64,000 nucleotides of DNA from Aquimarina pacifica (GCF_000520955.1 NZ_JACC01000002.1:62001-126000), one strand, 5' to 3'; positions 1-11,000 are shown, counted from the stretch's first letter. The notes: generated by a model from the letters alone, not told the origin. Made by a program: numbers and translations.

Positions 1-1
1 T

Positions 2-1231
2 TCTAAGTATTATTCTGATATTCTGGAAGGATTCAATATTGCTTTTGGTACAGAATATAGAACAGAGAATTTTGAGATATTTGCAGGTGAAGAAGGTTCT
101 TATGCGACCTATGATATCAATGGTTTAGCAATAACAGATCCAGCAACTCAAATACAACCAACGGACCCTGATTCTGGTGAATTAAGACCAGGAGGATCTC
201 AGGGATTTCCTGGGTATAGTCCGGCAAATGAGGTAGATCGTTCCCGATCGAATATTTCTGTATATGCAGATGCTGAGCTCGATATCACAGATAGCTTTTT
301 ATTAGGTGTAGCCACAAGATTTGAGGACTATAGTGATTTCGGAAGTACGCTGAACGGCAAACTAGCTTTTAGAGTTAAAGCCACAGATCAAATCAACATT
401 CGAGGATCTGTAAGTTCTGGATTTAGAGCGCCATCACTTGCTCAGATATATTACAACCTTAGATTTACCGATTTTCAAGGAGGTGTTGCAACAGAAACAT
501 TATTATCTGCCAATAATAGCCCTGTAACATCTTCTTTCGGCATTAATCAATTAGAAGAAGAAACGGCTATAAATGCAGCATTTGGTGCTACAGGTACATT
601 TGGTAATTTTACAGCGACAATAGATGGTTATTTTATTGATGTAAAAGATAGAATTGTATTGACCGGAACATTTGCTGCTCCACAAATACCTAATGTGGCA
701 GAAGCACAATTTTTCGTAAACGGAGTAGACACAAAGACACTCGGACTTGATTTGATCCTATCCTGGAAAGGAAATTATGATTTCGGTAATATCTCTACAA
801 CCTTAGCAGGAAATATAAATAATATGACCATTGAAGACGTTAAAAATGGAAATCTTGACGAAAGTACATTCTTCGGAGAAAGAGAGAAAGCATTTCTTCT
901 TGCCTCAGCACCAGAAAGTAAGTTTTCTTTTAATGCTAACTACAGTAAGAATAAATTTAACGCAGGAATTGGATTAACTCATTTTAGTGAAATCGTACTT
1001 ATAGATTTTGTAGATACTGAAGATGTATATGGTGCAAAAATCACTGCGGATATAAACTTCGGGTATAAACTCACTAATGAACTAAAACTGACTCTGGGTG
1101 GCAACAATATTTTTAATGAATATCCTGATCAACAAAATGATGGAGAGACCGAAGCAGGTGGATATTGGGATGCCGTACAAATGGGATTTGGTGGTGCATA
1201 CTATTTTGCCAGATTAGATTTCAATTTCTAA
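2..1231 (+). CDS. TonB-dependent receptor, C-terminal part (5' end outside window)
   Basis: The reading frame is open from the first bases of the window, so the gene is cut by the left edge and only about 409 C-terminal residues are visible. The protein shows the alternating aromatic and polar strands of an outer-membrane barrel, with recognisable TonB-receptor phrases: a GSVSSGFRAPS-like segment, a late GGNNIFNEYPD strand, and a C-terminal strand ending in Phe (ARLDFNF), the usual barrel-closing residue. Such receptors take up siderophores, vitamins or glycans using TonB energy. No SusD partner follows, so this is more likely a stand-alone receptor than a SusC of a glycan locus; the substrate cannot be told. 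An ATG- or TTG-initiated short version starting at 659 would be an artefact of the truncation. Confidence 0.85.
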   Translation, partial: SKYYSDILEGFNIAFGTEYRTENFEIFAGEEGSYATYDINGLAITDPATQIQPTDPDSGELRPGGSQGFPGYSPANEVDRSRSNISVYADAELDITDSFLLGVATRFEDYSDFGSTLNGKLAFRVKATDQINIRGSVSSGFRAPSLAQIYYNLRFTDFQGGVATETLLSANNSPVTSSFGINQLEEETAINAAFGATGTFGNFTATIDGYFIDVKDRIVLTGTFAAPQIPNVAEAQFFVNGVDTKTLGLDLILSWKGNYDFGNISTTLAGNINNMTIEDVKNGNLDESTFFGEREKAFLLASAPESKFSFNANYSKNKFNAGIGLTHFSEIVLIDFVDTEDVYGAKITADINFGYKLTNELKLTLGGNNIFNEYPDQQNDGETEAGGYWDAVQMGFGGAYYFARLDFNF

Positions 1232-1259
1232 CCCTAATCTAACTATATATTATTAATAC

Positions 1260-1397
1260 AACAGGCAATTCAAAAAATCACACTTTTTTTAGAACAATAG
1301 CTTTCTGAGTCTATTTTTACTTTTCTAAATTCGATAGATTTTCTGATCCATCTGATTACTTAGTAAAGTGTTCTAAAATTATTTTGAATTGCCTGTT
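1260..1397. repeat. 138-bp imperfect inverted repeat between receptor and mscS
   Basis: AACAGGCAATTCAAAA at 1260-1275 is repeated exactly in inverted form at 1382-1397. Inside it a second pair of arms, TTTTAGAACA at 1287-1296 and TGTTCTAAAA at 1369-1378, extends the symmetry, with 11 nt between outer and inner arm on the left and 3 nt on the right. The centre of about 70 bp is unpaired. It sits just after the receptor stop codon. It could be a MITE-like remnant with terminal inverted repeats or a long bidirectional terminator; no second copy or clear target-site duplication was found in the window. Confidence 0.7.
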
Positions 1398-1494
1398 ATG
1401 TTACAACTTAATCACCCAACAAAAAATCTTTCATTTTAATTGCTCTATCCTTAACTATAATTCTAATTTTGTAGCAAACCGAATTATAATACCC

Positions 1495-2733
1495 ATGAAA
1501 GACCTAACGCGCTATTTTTATAAACTTTTTGTATCCAAAGGCACCTCAGAAAACATATCAGAATATCTCAATGTACTTATAGGAATTACTGTACTAGCCA
1601 TTATTCTGTTTATTCTAGACTTTTTTATGAGAAAAGTTTTTATTTCTATATTTAAAAACTTTGCGTCAAAATCAAAAAACACCTTTGACGATTACCTGGT
1701 AAAAAATAAAACCTTCAATTATCTAGCACATATTATTCCTCTTTCATTCACAATTTGGATTGTTCCTATGCTGTTTTCTGGCTTTCCGACTGCCGAAAAG
1801 TATTTAGAGATACTGTTTGACATTATGATTATCGTATTACTCATTTTGTTAGTAAGAAGTGTTCTCAGAACATTTAGAGATTATCTCAAATCCTTAAACT
1901 CTTTCAAAGATAAACCCATAGATAGTTATGTACAGGTATTTATGATTTTTGTTTGGATAATAGGAATCATTTTTATCTTTTCATCAATGACCGGAAAATC
2001 AATATGGACGTTTCTTACCGCTCTTGGAGCAATGTCTGCGGTTATACTACTAATCTTTAAAGACACAATTCTTGGTTTTGTTTCTAGTATTCAAGTAGCT
2101 GTTAATGATACTGTAAGAATAGGTGATTGGATTACTATGGATAAATATCAGGCAGATGGAGATGTTATAGAGATTAATTTATCCTCAGTAAAAGTCCAAA
2201 ATTTTGATAAAACTATCACTACTATACCAACCTACTACTTGACATCTGAGTCTTTTAGAAACTGGCGCGGAATGATGGATTCTGGTGGGAGAAGAATAAA
2301 AAGAGCATTACTCATTAAGACTGCAAGCATATCTTTTTTATCCCTTGAGGATGTGCAAAATCTTGAAAAAGTTGCCCTTCTCAAGGAGTATTTACAAAAT
2401 ATTCAATTACAAATAGATACCTACAATAAAAGTAATAAGATTGACAAGAGTATTTCTATAAATGGAAGAAACCTCACCAATATGGGAGTTTTCAGAACCT
2501 ATGTAGAACATTACTTAGAAAACCACCCATATATCAACAAAGAAATGACCATTATGAGTAGACAACTAGCACCAACAGCTCAGGGCATTCCACTCGAAAT
2601 TTATGCATTTAGTAATGATAAGGTTTGGAAAAATTATGAAAAGATAATGGCTGACATTTTTGATCACTTATTATCTGCAATACCATACTTCAATCTAGAA
2701 GTTTTTGAATTAAATTACGAAGTCTCAAAATAA
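1495..2733 (+). CDS. MscS-family small-conductance mechanosensitive channel
   Basis: The 412-residue protein has about five hydrophobic N-terminal helices followed by the MscS pore helix and beta domain. The pore and beta-domain region is recognisable from LTALGAMSAVILLIFKD through VNDTVRIGDWITM and DGDVIEINLSSVKVQNFD, followed by a RNWRGM segment and a soluble C-terminal domain. MscS channels release solutes when the inner membrane is stretched by hypo-osmotic shock. The chosen start is the ATG at 1495, because an upstream in-frame TTG at 1384 lies inside the inverted repeat and adds 37 residues of unlikely composition. The subfamily resembles YbdG/YnaI-type channels in having extra N-terminal helices; that is inference from length and layout. 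The next gene starts 30 bp downstream and may be cotranscribed. Confidence 0.9.
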   Translation: MKDLTRYFYKLFVSKGTSENISEYLNVLIGITVLAIILFILDFFMRKVFISIFKNFASKSKNTFDDYLVKNKTFNYLAHIIPLSFTIWIVPMLFSGFPTAEKYLEILFDIMIIVLLILLVRSVLRTFRDYLKSLNSFKDKPIDSYVQVFMIFVWIIGIIFIFSSMTGKSIWTFLTALGAMSAVILLIFKDTILGFVSSIQVAVNDTVRIGDWITMDKYQADGDVIEINLSSVKVQNFDKTITTIPTYYLTSESFRNWRGMMDSGGRRIKRALLIKTASISFLSLEDVQNLEKVALLKEYLQNIQLQIDTYNKSNKIDKSISINGRNLTNMGVFRTYVEHYLENHPYINKEMTIMSRQLAPTAQGIPLEIYAFSNDKVWKNYEKIMADIFDHLLSAIPYFNLEVFELNYEVSK

Positions 2734-2763
2734 TCCGTTTTATATATTAAATAATTGTAGTTT

Positions 2764-3042
2764 ATGATCACATCATTCAGACTTATTAGTTACTTAGAAG
2801 GAATTTCTTACTTACTCATACTATTTGTTACTATGCCACTAAAATATATATTCGAATCTCCAGAACCTAATAAGGTAATTGGTATGGCTCATGGATTTTT
2901 ATTTCTTGCATATATTGTATTTGCTTTTTTAGTAAAACCTGAAAAAAAATGGGGGATAAAAACATTACTTATTGTTCTGGCTTGTTCTATTATTCCTTTT
3001 GGTACTTTTTGGATGGATAAAAAATACTTGGCAAAAAATTAA
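2764..3042 (+). CDS. Small DUF3817-family membrane protein
   Basis: A 92-residue protein with three predicted membrane helices and the DUF3817 signature: the N-terminal FRLISYLEGISYLLILF helix, a MPLKYI turn, GMAHGFLFLAYIVF in the second helix and a C-terminal SIIPFGTFWMDKK. The function of this family is unknown; members are small integral membrane proteins common in Bacteroidota and Actinobacteria. It follows the MscS channel by 30 bp on the same strand, which suggests cotranscription but not a shared function. Confidence 0.85.
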   Translation: MITSFRLISYLEGISYLLILFVTMPLKYIFESPEPNKVIGMAHGFLFLAYIVFAFLVKPEKKWGIKTLLIVLACSIIPFGTFWMDKKYLAKN

Positions 3043-3074
3043 CTAAGAATAAAAACTATTGACATAAGCAGCTG

Positions 3075-5126
3075 TTATTCTGGATACTCGATTCTTAAGT
3101 GGTAGATATTTGTCAATTTGCGCTTGAATACTTTTTTCACCTGTTGTATTTCTTTGAAAGTAATATTTGCATTTAGAAATTGACCTTCTTCAATTTGCTT
3201 ATTTACAATTTTTTCTACAAAAGAGTCAATCAAGCTACTTGTAGGGTTCGTGAGACTTTTTGATGCTGCTTCTACACTATCACTCATCATGAGAATGGCT
3301 GTTTCTTTAGAAAAAGGTTTCGGCCCTAAATATTGAAAATCTTCGATATTAACGTGTTCATTGTCTTCTTTTTCCTTTGCATAAAAGTAATATACCGTAC
3401 TAGTACCGTGATGTGTTCGTATAAAATCAATAACCCGATCTGGTAAGTTATTCTTTTTTGCAATCTCAATTCCATGTATTACATGATCAATAATTATTTT
3501 TGCACTTTCCTTAGGAGATAATATGTCATGTGCATTTCCTGATGCCGATTGATTTTCTGTAAAGTAGATAGGGTTAGCCATCTTACCAATATCATGATAC
3601 AATGCTCCTACCCTAACAAGCATTGCGTTTGCTCCAATTTCACTTGCTGCTGCCTCGGCTATATTTGCAACATTAAGAGAATGATGAAAAGTCCCTGGGG
3701 CTTTATTTGATAACTCCTTTAACAATGCAGAATTTGTATCACTAAGTTCTAATAAGGAAACATCAGAAACCAATCCAAAAATCTTTTCGTATACATAAAT
3801 CAAAGGATGTACGATCAACGTTGCAAAACCACTGATAACAAATAACACAACTGTTATCCAATCAATATTACCGATGGTACCTTCATGAATAATATGAAAA
3901 GAAATATATGCCATTACATAGACTATCGTAATCTGACCAACAGAGATAAACAAATTGGCACGTCTAAAAGATTCTGAAATAGTAAGTATCGTAACTATTC
4001 CTGCCAAAATTTGAAGAAACATATATTCATAACTATTGGGAACCACAAACCCCAAAATCATTACCGTAATTACATGAGTAAACAATCCCAATCTTGCATC
4101 AAAAAAAGCTTTAAGAATTAATGGAAGAATACATAATGGCACCACATAAATATATGCTGATTGATATTGAACCACAACTATGGTGATCAACACCATCAAA
4201 AGAACATTAAAAAATATGAAAGTAACTTGTGTATTGTTGTCATAAATGTCCCTTCTGTATTTTCTAATAAAAAGAAGAAGCATCATGAGTGCAAGAGAAA
4301 CCAGAAGTCCATATCCTACAACAATCCAATAAAAATTCTTATCACTCCAAACTTGAGACTCATACTCCGCCTTTAACGAATTGAGTATTTGCAATTTATC
4401 TCCTTCAACAACTTCTCCTTTGGCTATTACTCGACTTCCTTTAGAAACACCTCCTCTTGTTGTGAGTACTTTATCAAGTTCTGTTTGTAAAGTACTTTGC
4501 GTTAATTTTTCGTTTAACCTTACATTTGACTTAACTAAATCATAAAACAAAGCCACAAAATCACTTTTGTACTCGGCGTATTCACTTTTTTCAATTCGAG
4601 AATTAATAGTTTGTGTTAATGTATTTGCCGATAAAATCTGACCATAAGTTATTGCCTCTGCCGTATTCCCTTTATTTAAGAAAATCTGTCTTTTATCGTT
4701 ATATGAATATGTTTCCTGCAAAACACCATATCTGTATATGTCATTTAACAATATCCTTCCAAAAAGTTTAGACTTATCACGTTTACGTCTTTTTCCTTCA
4801 TTAAGCACCTTTAAATAACTTGCAAAAGCATCATCATAAGCTTCTTTTGCTGCATTAGAAATGACCGTATCATACTCAAAATAAGGAATAATATTTTCTT
4901 CGATTTGTTTTTTCTCTGAAGCTATTTCTAAGGTTGTTTTTGCAATTGCAAAATCAAATGGCGCATATAAGTTTTCATATTGCCAAGGTTTTCCTTTAAT
5001 AAACTCATACTTGAAAACTCCTCCTTTTGGAAACAAATAGACAATAAGTACAGTGGTACATATAAAAAGAAAAACTCTATACATTAGAGATTGTTTTTTA
5101 TAAATACTATTCAAAAAAATTTTCAT
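3075..5126 (-). CDS. 7TM-HD family phosphohydrolase (PgpH-like)
   Basis: The 683-residue protein has an N-terminal anchor helix, a periplasmic or extracellular domain (about residues 45-255, 7TMR-HDED type), a block of seven hydrophobic helices (about 265-460) and a cytoplasmic HD domain. The HD metal motif is clear in ALYHDIGKMANPIYF, preceded by GTFHHSLNVANIAEAA and followed by IIDHVIHGIEIAKKNNLP and FIRTHHGT, the usual histidines. This is the PgpH layout; PgpH-type enzymes hydrolyse cyclic di-AMP to pApA in Firmicutes. The same activity here is inference from architecture. Flavobacterial homologues often sit alone, as here, and the gene is convergent with the upstream mscS unit with 32 bp between stop codons. 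Confidence 0.9.
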   Translation of the reverse strand: MKIFLNSIYKKQSLMYRVFLFICTTVLIVYLFPKGGVFKYEFIKGKPWQYENLYAPFDFAIAKTTLEIASEKKQIEENIIPYFEYDTVISNAAKEAYDDAFASYLKVLNEGKRRKRDKSKLFGRILLNDIYRYGVLQETYSYNDKRQIFLNKGNTAEAITYGQILSANTLTQTINSRIEKSEYAEYKSDFVALFYDLVKSNVRLNEKLTQSTLQTELDKVLTTRGGVSKGSRVIAKGEVVEGDKLQILNSLKAEYESQVWSDKNFYWIVVGYGLLVSLALMMLLLFIRKYRRDIYDNNTQVTFIFFNVLLMVLITIVVVQYQSAYIYVVPLCILPLILKAFFDARLGLFTHVITVMILGFVVPNSYEYMFLQILAGIVTILTISESFRRANLFISVGQITIVYVMAYISFHIIHEGTIGNIDWITVVLFVISGFATLIVHPLIYVYEKIFGLVSDVSLLELSDTNSALLKELSNKAPGTFHHSLNVANIAEAAASEIGANAMLVRVGALYHDIGKMANPIYFTENQSASGNAHDILSPKESAKIIIDHVIHGIEIAKKNNLPDRVIDFIRTHHGTSTVYYFYAKEKEDNEHVNIEDFQYLGPKPFSKETAILMMSDSVEAASKSLTNPTSSLIDSFVEKIVNKQIEEGQFLNANITFKEIQQVKKVFKRKLTNIYHLRIEYPE

Positions 5127-5407
5127 TTACCTAAAACGATTTTAATCAATATTCTACAAACTAATCAACAAATTTTAATATAAAATGCTGTACAAATATG
5201 TACTACGCACTTATTTTCAAACAAAAAATAGCATCATAGAATTTCATATATGATTTGATAGCTTATATTCCCTAAAGTTACCCAAATGTACTAAAAAATA
5301 TATCAGTCCTATTTTGTTTCTCTTGTTAGTAACTTCATCATGTATATCCTATAAAAATCATTAAATTCGCAAAATAGGAAGGTATCACATCATTAAAAAT
5401 AAGAATA

Positions 5408-6586
5408 ATGAGCAAAGAAGTCGTAATTGTATCTGCAGCCCGCACCCCAATCGGAAGTTTTATGGGAAGTTTATCTACTGTACCAGCCACTCAATTGGGA
5501 GCCATTGCAATTCAAGGAGCATTAACAAAAATAAATCTAGACCCATCATTGGTACAAGAAGTATTTATGGGAAATGTTGTTCAAGCCGGTAATGGTCAAG
5601 CACCTGCAAGACAAGCTGCACTAGCTGCTGGTATTCCTGATACCGTTCCTTGTACTACAATAAACAAAGTTTGTGCTAGTGGTATGAAATCTATAATGCA
5701 TGCCGCACAAACAATTGCTCTAGGAGATGCCGATATTGTTGTTGCAGGAGGAATGGAAAACATGAGCTTAATCCCACATTATGTAAGACTTCGTTCAGGT
5801 CATAAATTTGGATCTCAAACACTAGAAGATGGTATGCAACGTGATGGACTTGTTGATGTTTATGATCAAAACGCAATGGGTGTATGTGCAGATCTTTGTG
5901 CAACAGAACATAACTTTAGTAGAGAGGATCAAGATAGCTTTGCTATTCAATCCTATAATCGCTCTGCGGCTGCCTGGAAAGAAGGGAAATTTGATAATGA
6001 AGTAGTTCCTGTAACTGTTCCTCAACGACGAGGAGAGCCTGTTATGGTTTCTGAAGACGAAGAATTCAAAAATGTTAAGATTGAAAAAATCCCTGCCCTT
6101 CGCCCTGCTTTTTCTAAAGATGGCACAGTAACTGCTGCCAATGCATCTACTATCAATGATGGCGCAGGCGCAGTTATAGTAATGAGTATGGAGAAAGCAA
6201 AGGAACTGGGATTAAAGCCACTTGTAAAAATAAAAAGTTACGCCGATGCAGCTCATGAGCCAAAGTGGTTTACTACAGCTCCAGCAAAGGCTTTGCCTAA
6301 AGCATTAGACAAAGCTGGTATCAAAAAAGAAGATGTTGACTTCTTTGAATTTAATGAAGCATTTTCTGTAGTTGGATTGGCAAATATGAAAATTTTGGGT
6401 TTAACAGACCATAATACCAATGTAAATGGAGGCGCGGTATCATTAGGACATCCTTTAGGATGTTCGGGTGTACGAATTGTGATTACATTAATGAATGTAC
6501 TCGAACAAAATAATGCAAAAATTGGAGCCGCCGCAATATGCAATGGTGGTGGTGGTGCTTCTGCAATGATTATAGAGCGTGCTTAA
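5408..6586 (+). CDS. atoB: Acetyl-CoA C-acetyltransferase (thiolase)
   Basis: A 392-residue thiolase, the standard length. The nucleophilic cysteine Cys89 lies in INKVCASGMK, the NEAF motif is present, and the active-site His348 (GGAVSLGHPLGCSG) and Cys378 (CNGGGGAS) are intact. It condenses two acetyl-CoA to acetoacetyl-CoA or runs the reverse reaction in the cytoplasm. The sequence pattern fits the biosynthetic/degradative AtoB type rather than the FadA long-chain type, but the distinction is inferred. The downstream NlpC/P60 gene begins 39 bp after the stop; this gene pair (thiolase followed by NlpC/P60) recurs in flavobacteria from general memory and may be an operon without an obvious functional link. 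Confidence 0.93.
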   Translation: MSKEVVIVSAARTPIGSFMGSLSTVPATQLGAIAIQGALTKINLDPSLVQEVFMGNVVQAGNGQAPARQAALAAGIPDTVPCTTINKVCASGMKSIMHAAQTIALGDADIVVAGGMENMSLIPHYVRLRSGHKFGSQTLEDGMQRDGLVDVYDQNAMGVCADLCATEHNFSREDQDSFAIQSYNRSAAAWKEGKFDNEVVPVTVPQRRGEPVMVSEDEEFKNVKIEKIPALRPAFSKDGTVTAANASTINDGAGAVIVMSMEKAKELGLKPLVKIKSYADAAHEPKWFTTAPAKALPKALDKAGIKKEDVDFFEFNEAFSVVGLANMKILGLTDHNTNVNGGAVSLGHPLGCSGVRIVITLMNVLEQNNAKIGAAAICNGGGGASAMIIERA

Positions 6587-6625
6587 TAGTATCTCATAAA
6601 TATATTTATACTTTCTTTTAAACTT

Positions 6626-7375
6626 ATGCAATACGGTATTTGCAATCTCAGCATTGTCCCTTTACGTTTTGAACCAAAAGATACCAGTGAATTGGTTTCT
6701 CAGGTACTATATGGAGAACATTTTAAGGTGATCGAAAAAAGAAAAAAATGGAGTCGCATAAGGTTAGCTTTTGACTCTTATGAAGGGTGGATTGATAATA
6801 AGCAATATCGGGATATCTCTAAAGAAGAATATGTAATTTTTGATAACAAAACACCCAATCTAACGGCTGATTTAGTTGATTTTGTAAGCTGCGAAAAAGA
6901 TCAGCTAATTCCGATACCTTTAGGTTCTTCACTTATAGCCTTGGACTTCTTTAAGCATACATTCGAGGGACAAAACATTACCAAAGAATTACCTAAAAAA
7001 AATCTGATCGAAACAGCCTTACTCTTTCTAAATGCTCCATATTTATGGGGAGGTCGAACAAATTTTGGCATTGATTGTAGCGGATTCACCCAAATGGTCT
7101 ATAAACTAAATGGGTATCGACTTCTAAGAGACGCTTCACTACAAGCTACACAAGGGGAACCATTAAGTTTTATTGAAGAAGGTGAACCAGGAGATCTTGC
7201 TTTCTTTGATAATGATGAAGGAATAATTACCCACGTAGGTATTATAATGAAAGAAAACTATATAATCCATGCTCATGGTAAAGTGCGCATCGATAGGCTA
7301 GATCATACCGGTATATTTAATACAGATACAAAGAGATATAGCCATCAACTTAGAGTAATAAAAAAAATTATTTAA
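6626..7375 (+). CDS. NlpC/P60 family cysteine peptidase with SH3-like N-terminus
   Basis: The 249-residue protein has an N-terminal bacterial SH3-like region (about 1-110, with VLYGEHFKVIEKRKKWSRIRL) and a C-terminal NlpC/P60 domain (about 125-249). The catalytic residues are visible: Cys151 in GIDCSGF, His203 in ITHVGII and His215 in IIHAHG. Such C40 enzymes cleave gamma-D-glutamyl-diaminopimelate bonds in peptidoglycan stem peptides. No signal peptide is seen, which is typical of the flavobacterial YkfC-like group that may act on imported muropeptides in the cytoplasm; this location is inference. It lies 39 bp behind the thiolase. Confidence 0.9.
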   Translation: MQYGICNLSIVPLRFEPKDTSELVSQVLYGEHFKVIEKRKKWSRIRLAFDSYEGWIDNKQYRDISKEEYVIFDNKTPNLTADLVDFVSCEKDQLIPIPLGSSLIALDFFKHTFEGQNITKELPKKNLIETALLFLNAPYLWGGRTNFGIDCSGFTQMVYKLNGYRLLRDASLQATQGEPLSFIEEGEPGDLAFFDNDEGIITHVGIIMKENYIIHAHGKVRIDRLDHTGIFNTDTKRYSHQLRVIKKII

Positions 7376-8040
7376 AACAAAACTTAGCACCTTGCTATTT
7401 ATAAGAAGAAAAATACATTTTTTCACTTTTAGGAGCACATTATTTATTTCATTAGACTACAAAAAGGTTTTTTTGGTAAAATCTCTATATACAACTACTA
7501 CAATTATTATTTCCCCAAAAAAAAACAGTAAATTTTATCTTTTTAGTAAAAAAAATAATAAAATTAAACAGTGTTACCTTCTCTTTCTCAAGGTGTTCAA
7601 TAAAAAATTTGTAAGTGAAAAAAACTTACAAAACACAAAAAATGTGCTCTTCATTTACAAAAATGAACCGTTTAACGTTTTTATTCATTTTTTTAATAAC
7701 ATTTAACATTTAATATATAATTTAGCACAAGGAAAAAAACAACAAAACAGGTATATATGGTATAACAATACTTCTTCACAAATTACTAAAGAATAAAGGC
7801 TTAAACATTAAAAATTAAAACATCTTACTAATTCTCTAAATAAATAATGAGATATAGTAGTGTTTACTTTAATGTTATTTTTTTATTCTTTTTTACAAAA
7901 AAAAACAACCTTCTGCGAGCAGACAGGATGTAAAAGGAAAATTTTAAGGAATAGAACTTAATTTATGCACATGCATAAAATCATACCCCCCAATATTTAA
8001 CTACCAAATTAATTTGATTTTAAACTCAAAAAACACGATT
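7376..8040. other. 665-nt non-coding region upstream of the giant surface protein
   Basis: This stretch is very AT-rich and holds no credible gene; a 104-codon frame at 7392-7706 is Lys/Phe/Ile-rich, begins at TTG and resembles no family. Visible elements are a small hairpin TCTGCGAGCAGA at 7912-7923, a perfect palindrome at 7962-7979 and a six-C run at 7986-7991. The length is unusual for this tightly packed genome and suggests a large regulated promoter or a long leader. Confidence 0.6.
7962..7991 (+). promoter_or_regulatory. Palindrome plus C6 tract upstream of the giant surface protein
   Basis: TTTATGCACATGCATAAA (7962-7979) has two perfect 8-bp arms around CA, the shape of a dimeric regulator site. 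Six bases later comes CCCCCC at 7986-7991, 49 nt before the ATG at 8041. The same C6 run precedes several glycan and surface genes of this window. That it is a binding site is inference. Confidence 0.5.
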
Positions 8041-11000
8041 ATGTCAGAAATTATTTTAAAGTTTTTGTCTTTAAACAAAAATAAAAGTGGAGCTAGAATT
8101 TCTTCTTCGCTTTTAGGCCTATCAATGGCTATTATTGTTTTAATTAGCTCCAGTTTTAGTGGAGACATTTCTTCAAATAACGTTGAAACTCTTTCAGAAA
8201 ACGAAAATTGCGAAAACCCATTAACTGAAGCATTAGGTTATAATGCATTTGTACGATATGGTGTAAGTGTTGCAAGTGGTGATACAGAAGGACCATTAGC
8301 AATGGGTGGAGACCTTACTCTTAATGGAACCTTTACAATTGCAGCTCAAACAGGTGGATCTTTTTATCACAATGGAGAAAGCCAAGCCGCATCTTTAGTC
8401 GTTAACGGAAAGGTAATTTATAAAAACGGACAAGGCACGCACCTTAACCAAGGATATGCAAAAATAGGTGATCTTACTGGATCTACTGTTTTTGACATCG
8501 ATAATAACGGTGCTCGAAGTAATACTCGAATTACACCAGGAGATTTTAACCAATCACCAAGAATTCAATTACAAAGAAATCAAGCAGCCACTAGTGTTGC
8601 TCATGGTGACATAATAGACTTTGATTCAGCGTTTGCTAAATTAACATCTATCTCTCTTGCTTACAGTACGCGTACTGCAAATGTGGTCATAGAAAATGGG
8701 AGCAAAATTACATTGGCAAACAATACAACTAATGTATTGAACCTTACTGGAAACGAATTAAACAGCCTACAAAATTTTACATTTAACAATCAACCAACCT
8801 CTACTTCTCCTCTTATTATAAATGTAGATCATTCGGGTGATTTTGTATGGGATGTAAAAAACCAAGCTGGAATCGGAGATCAACATGGTGCTTTTATAAT
8901 TTTCAACTTTTATAACAGTTCTACAATTACTATTAATGGTGGCGGAACAATTATTGGAAGTGTATTGGCTCCTCAAACTGATATTGTAAAAAATAGTTCA
9001 GGTAACATTAATGGTCAAGTTATAGCGAATACGTATGATCATGTAAACGGAGAATTACACCAACACACCTATAATCATTGTGAGGTACCAACTTGTGAAT
9101 TGGTAGCAGATGCAGGTGGTAATGCAGAATTCTGCGAAAACAATCAAACCACTTTAACAGCAAGTGCTTCAGGAAGTTCATGTTCTGCAGAAGAAATTAG
9201 CTATAGCTGGTCAGGACCTGGTATTGTCGGAAGTGCTAACACGAAAACAATTGTTGTTAATCAACCAGGTACATACACGGTTGTTGTAACCGATTGTAGT
9301 GATTGTACAGCAGAAGATACAGTTACAGTAAAAGAAAACAAAAACCCAGAAGTTGAAATAGAATCAGAAGATATTTCTTGTACCAACAATGATGGTGGGT
9401 ATATAGATTTTTATTTTGAAAATACTGCTGGAAGATCAAGAATAGAACTATCTATTAACGGAGGTCAGAGTTATGTAAATGTAAAAGATAATACTGGTTC
9501 ATATAGCTTCGAAAATCTAGATGCAGGAACATATGATATAGCTATCAGATGGGGTAATGATGAATGTCCTGTTACTCTTGATCCAGTAATTATAGAAGAA
9601 ATTCAAACTATAACCGTAGATGCTGGTTCTGATAAGGAGATTTGTGAAGGTGAAGAAGTTACACTTTCTGCTAGCACATCGGCTGTAATAGAAGGAACAT
9701 GCCCTAATGGTTTTCAATACTTATGGTCAACAGGAGAAACTACCGCAAGTATTGTAGTATCACCAACTGAGGATACAGAATATACTGTCGAAATAACTGG
9801 TTGTGGTACATGTATTGCTGAAGATACAGTAACTGTAACCGTGCTTAATGCACCAGAAGTAGAGGTATACTCTGAAGATGTTACCTGTGCATATCCAAAC
9901 GATGGATTTATTGAATTTGCATATGATGACAATAGTGACAGATCAACTATTGATTTATCAATTGATGGAGGCGTAACTTTTGTCTCTGTGAATGATAACA
10001 CAGGGTTCTACGCATTCGAAAACCTTACGGCAGGAACATATGAAATTGCTGTTCGTTGGGGTAACGGAGATTGCCCTATAGCTCTTGATGCTGTGATAAT
10101 CGAAGAAAATCAAACTATAACTGTTAATGCAGGAACTGATCAAGAAGTTTGTATAGGTGGAGAAGTTACACTTTCTGCTAGTACATCGGCCGTTATAGAA
10201 GGAACATGTCCTAATGGTTTTCAGTACCTATGGTCTACAGGAGAAACTACTGCAAGCATTGTAGTATCACCAACTGAAGATACAGAATATACTGTCGAAA
10301 TAACTGGTTGTGGTAATTGTACAGCTCAAGATACAGTAACAGTAACTGTAATTGATGCTCCAGAGGTAGAAGTTTATACAGAAGATGTTACCTGTGCATA
10401 TCCAAACGATGGGTTTATTGAATTTGCGTATGATGACAATAGCGACAGATCAACTATCGATTTATCAATTGATGGAGGCGTAACTTTTGTTACTGTAAAT
10501 GATAATACAGGATTTTATGCTTTTGAAAATCTAACTGCAGGTACATACGAAACAGCTGTTCGTTGGAGTAACGGAGATTGTACTATTTACCTTGATGATG
10601 TAGTGATCGAAGAAACTCAAACTATTACTGTTAATGCAGGCGCTGATAAAGAGATTTGTGAGGGTAACGAAGTTACACTTTCTGCTAGCACATCAGCTAT
10701 TATAGAAGGTACATGTCCTAATGGCTTTCAATACATATGGTCTACAGGAGAAACCACTGCAAGTATTGTGGTATCACCAACAGAAGACACAGAATATACT
10801 GTATCCATAACTGGTTGCGGAAATTGTATTGCTGAAGATACGGTAACTGTAACCGTTCTTGATACTCCAGAAGCTCAGGTTACTGCAACAGACACAACAT
10901 GCGAGCAAGATAACGGAACCATTACATTTACTTTTGAAAATGATGAAAATAGAACAACAATCGATCTATCTATAGACGGTGGTATTAACTATACAACTGT

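Noticed and set aside
7392..7706. 104-codon open frame after the NlpC/P60 gene
   Set aside because: It starts with TTG, is mostly Lys/Phe/Ile/Asn as random AT-rich DNA would give, has no family resemblance and lies in a likely regulatory region.
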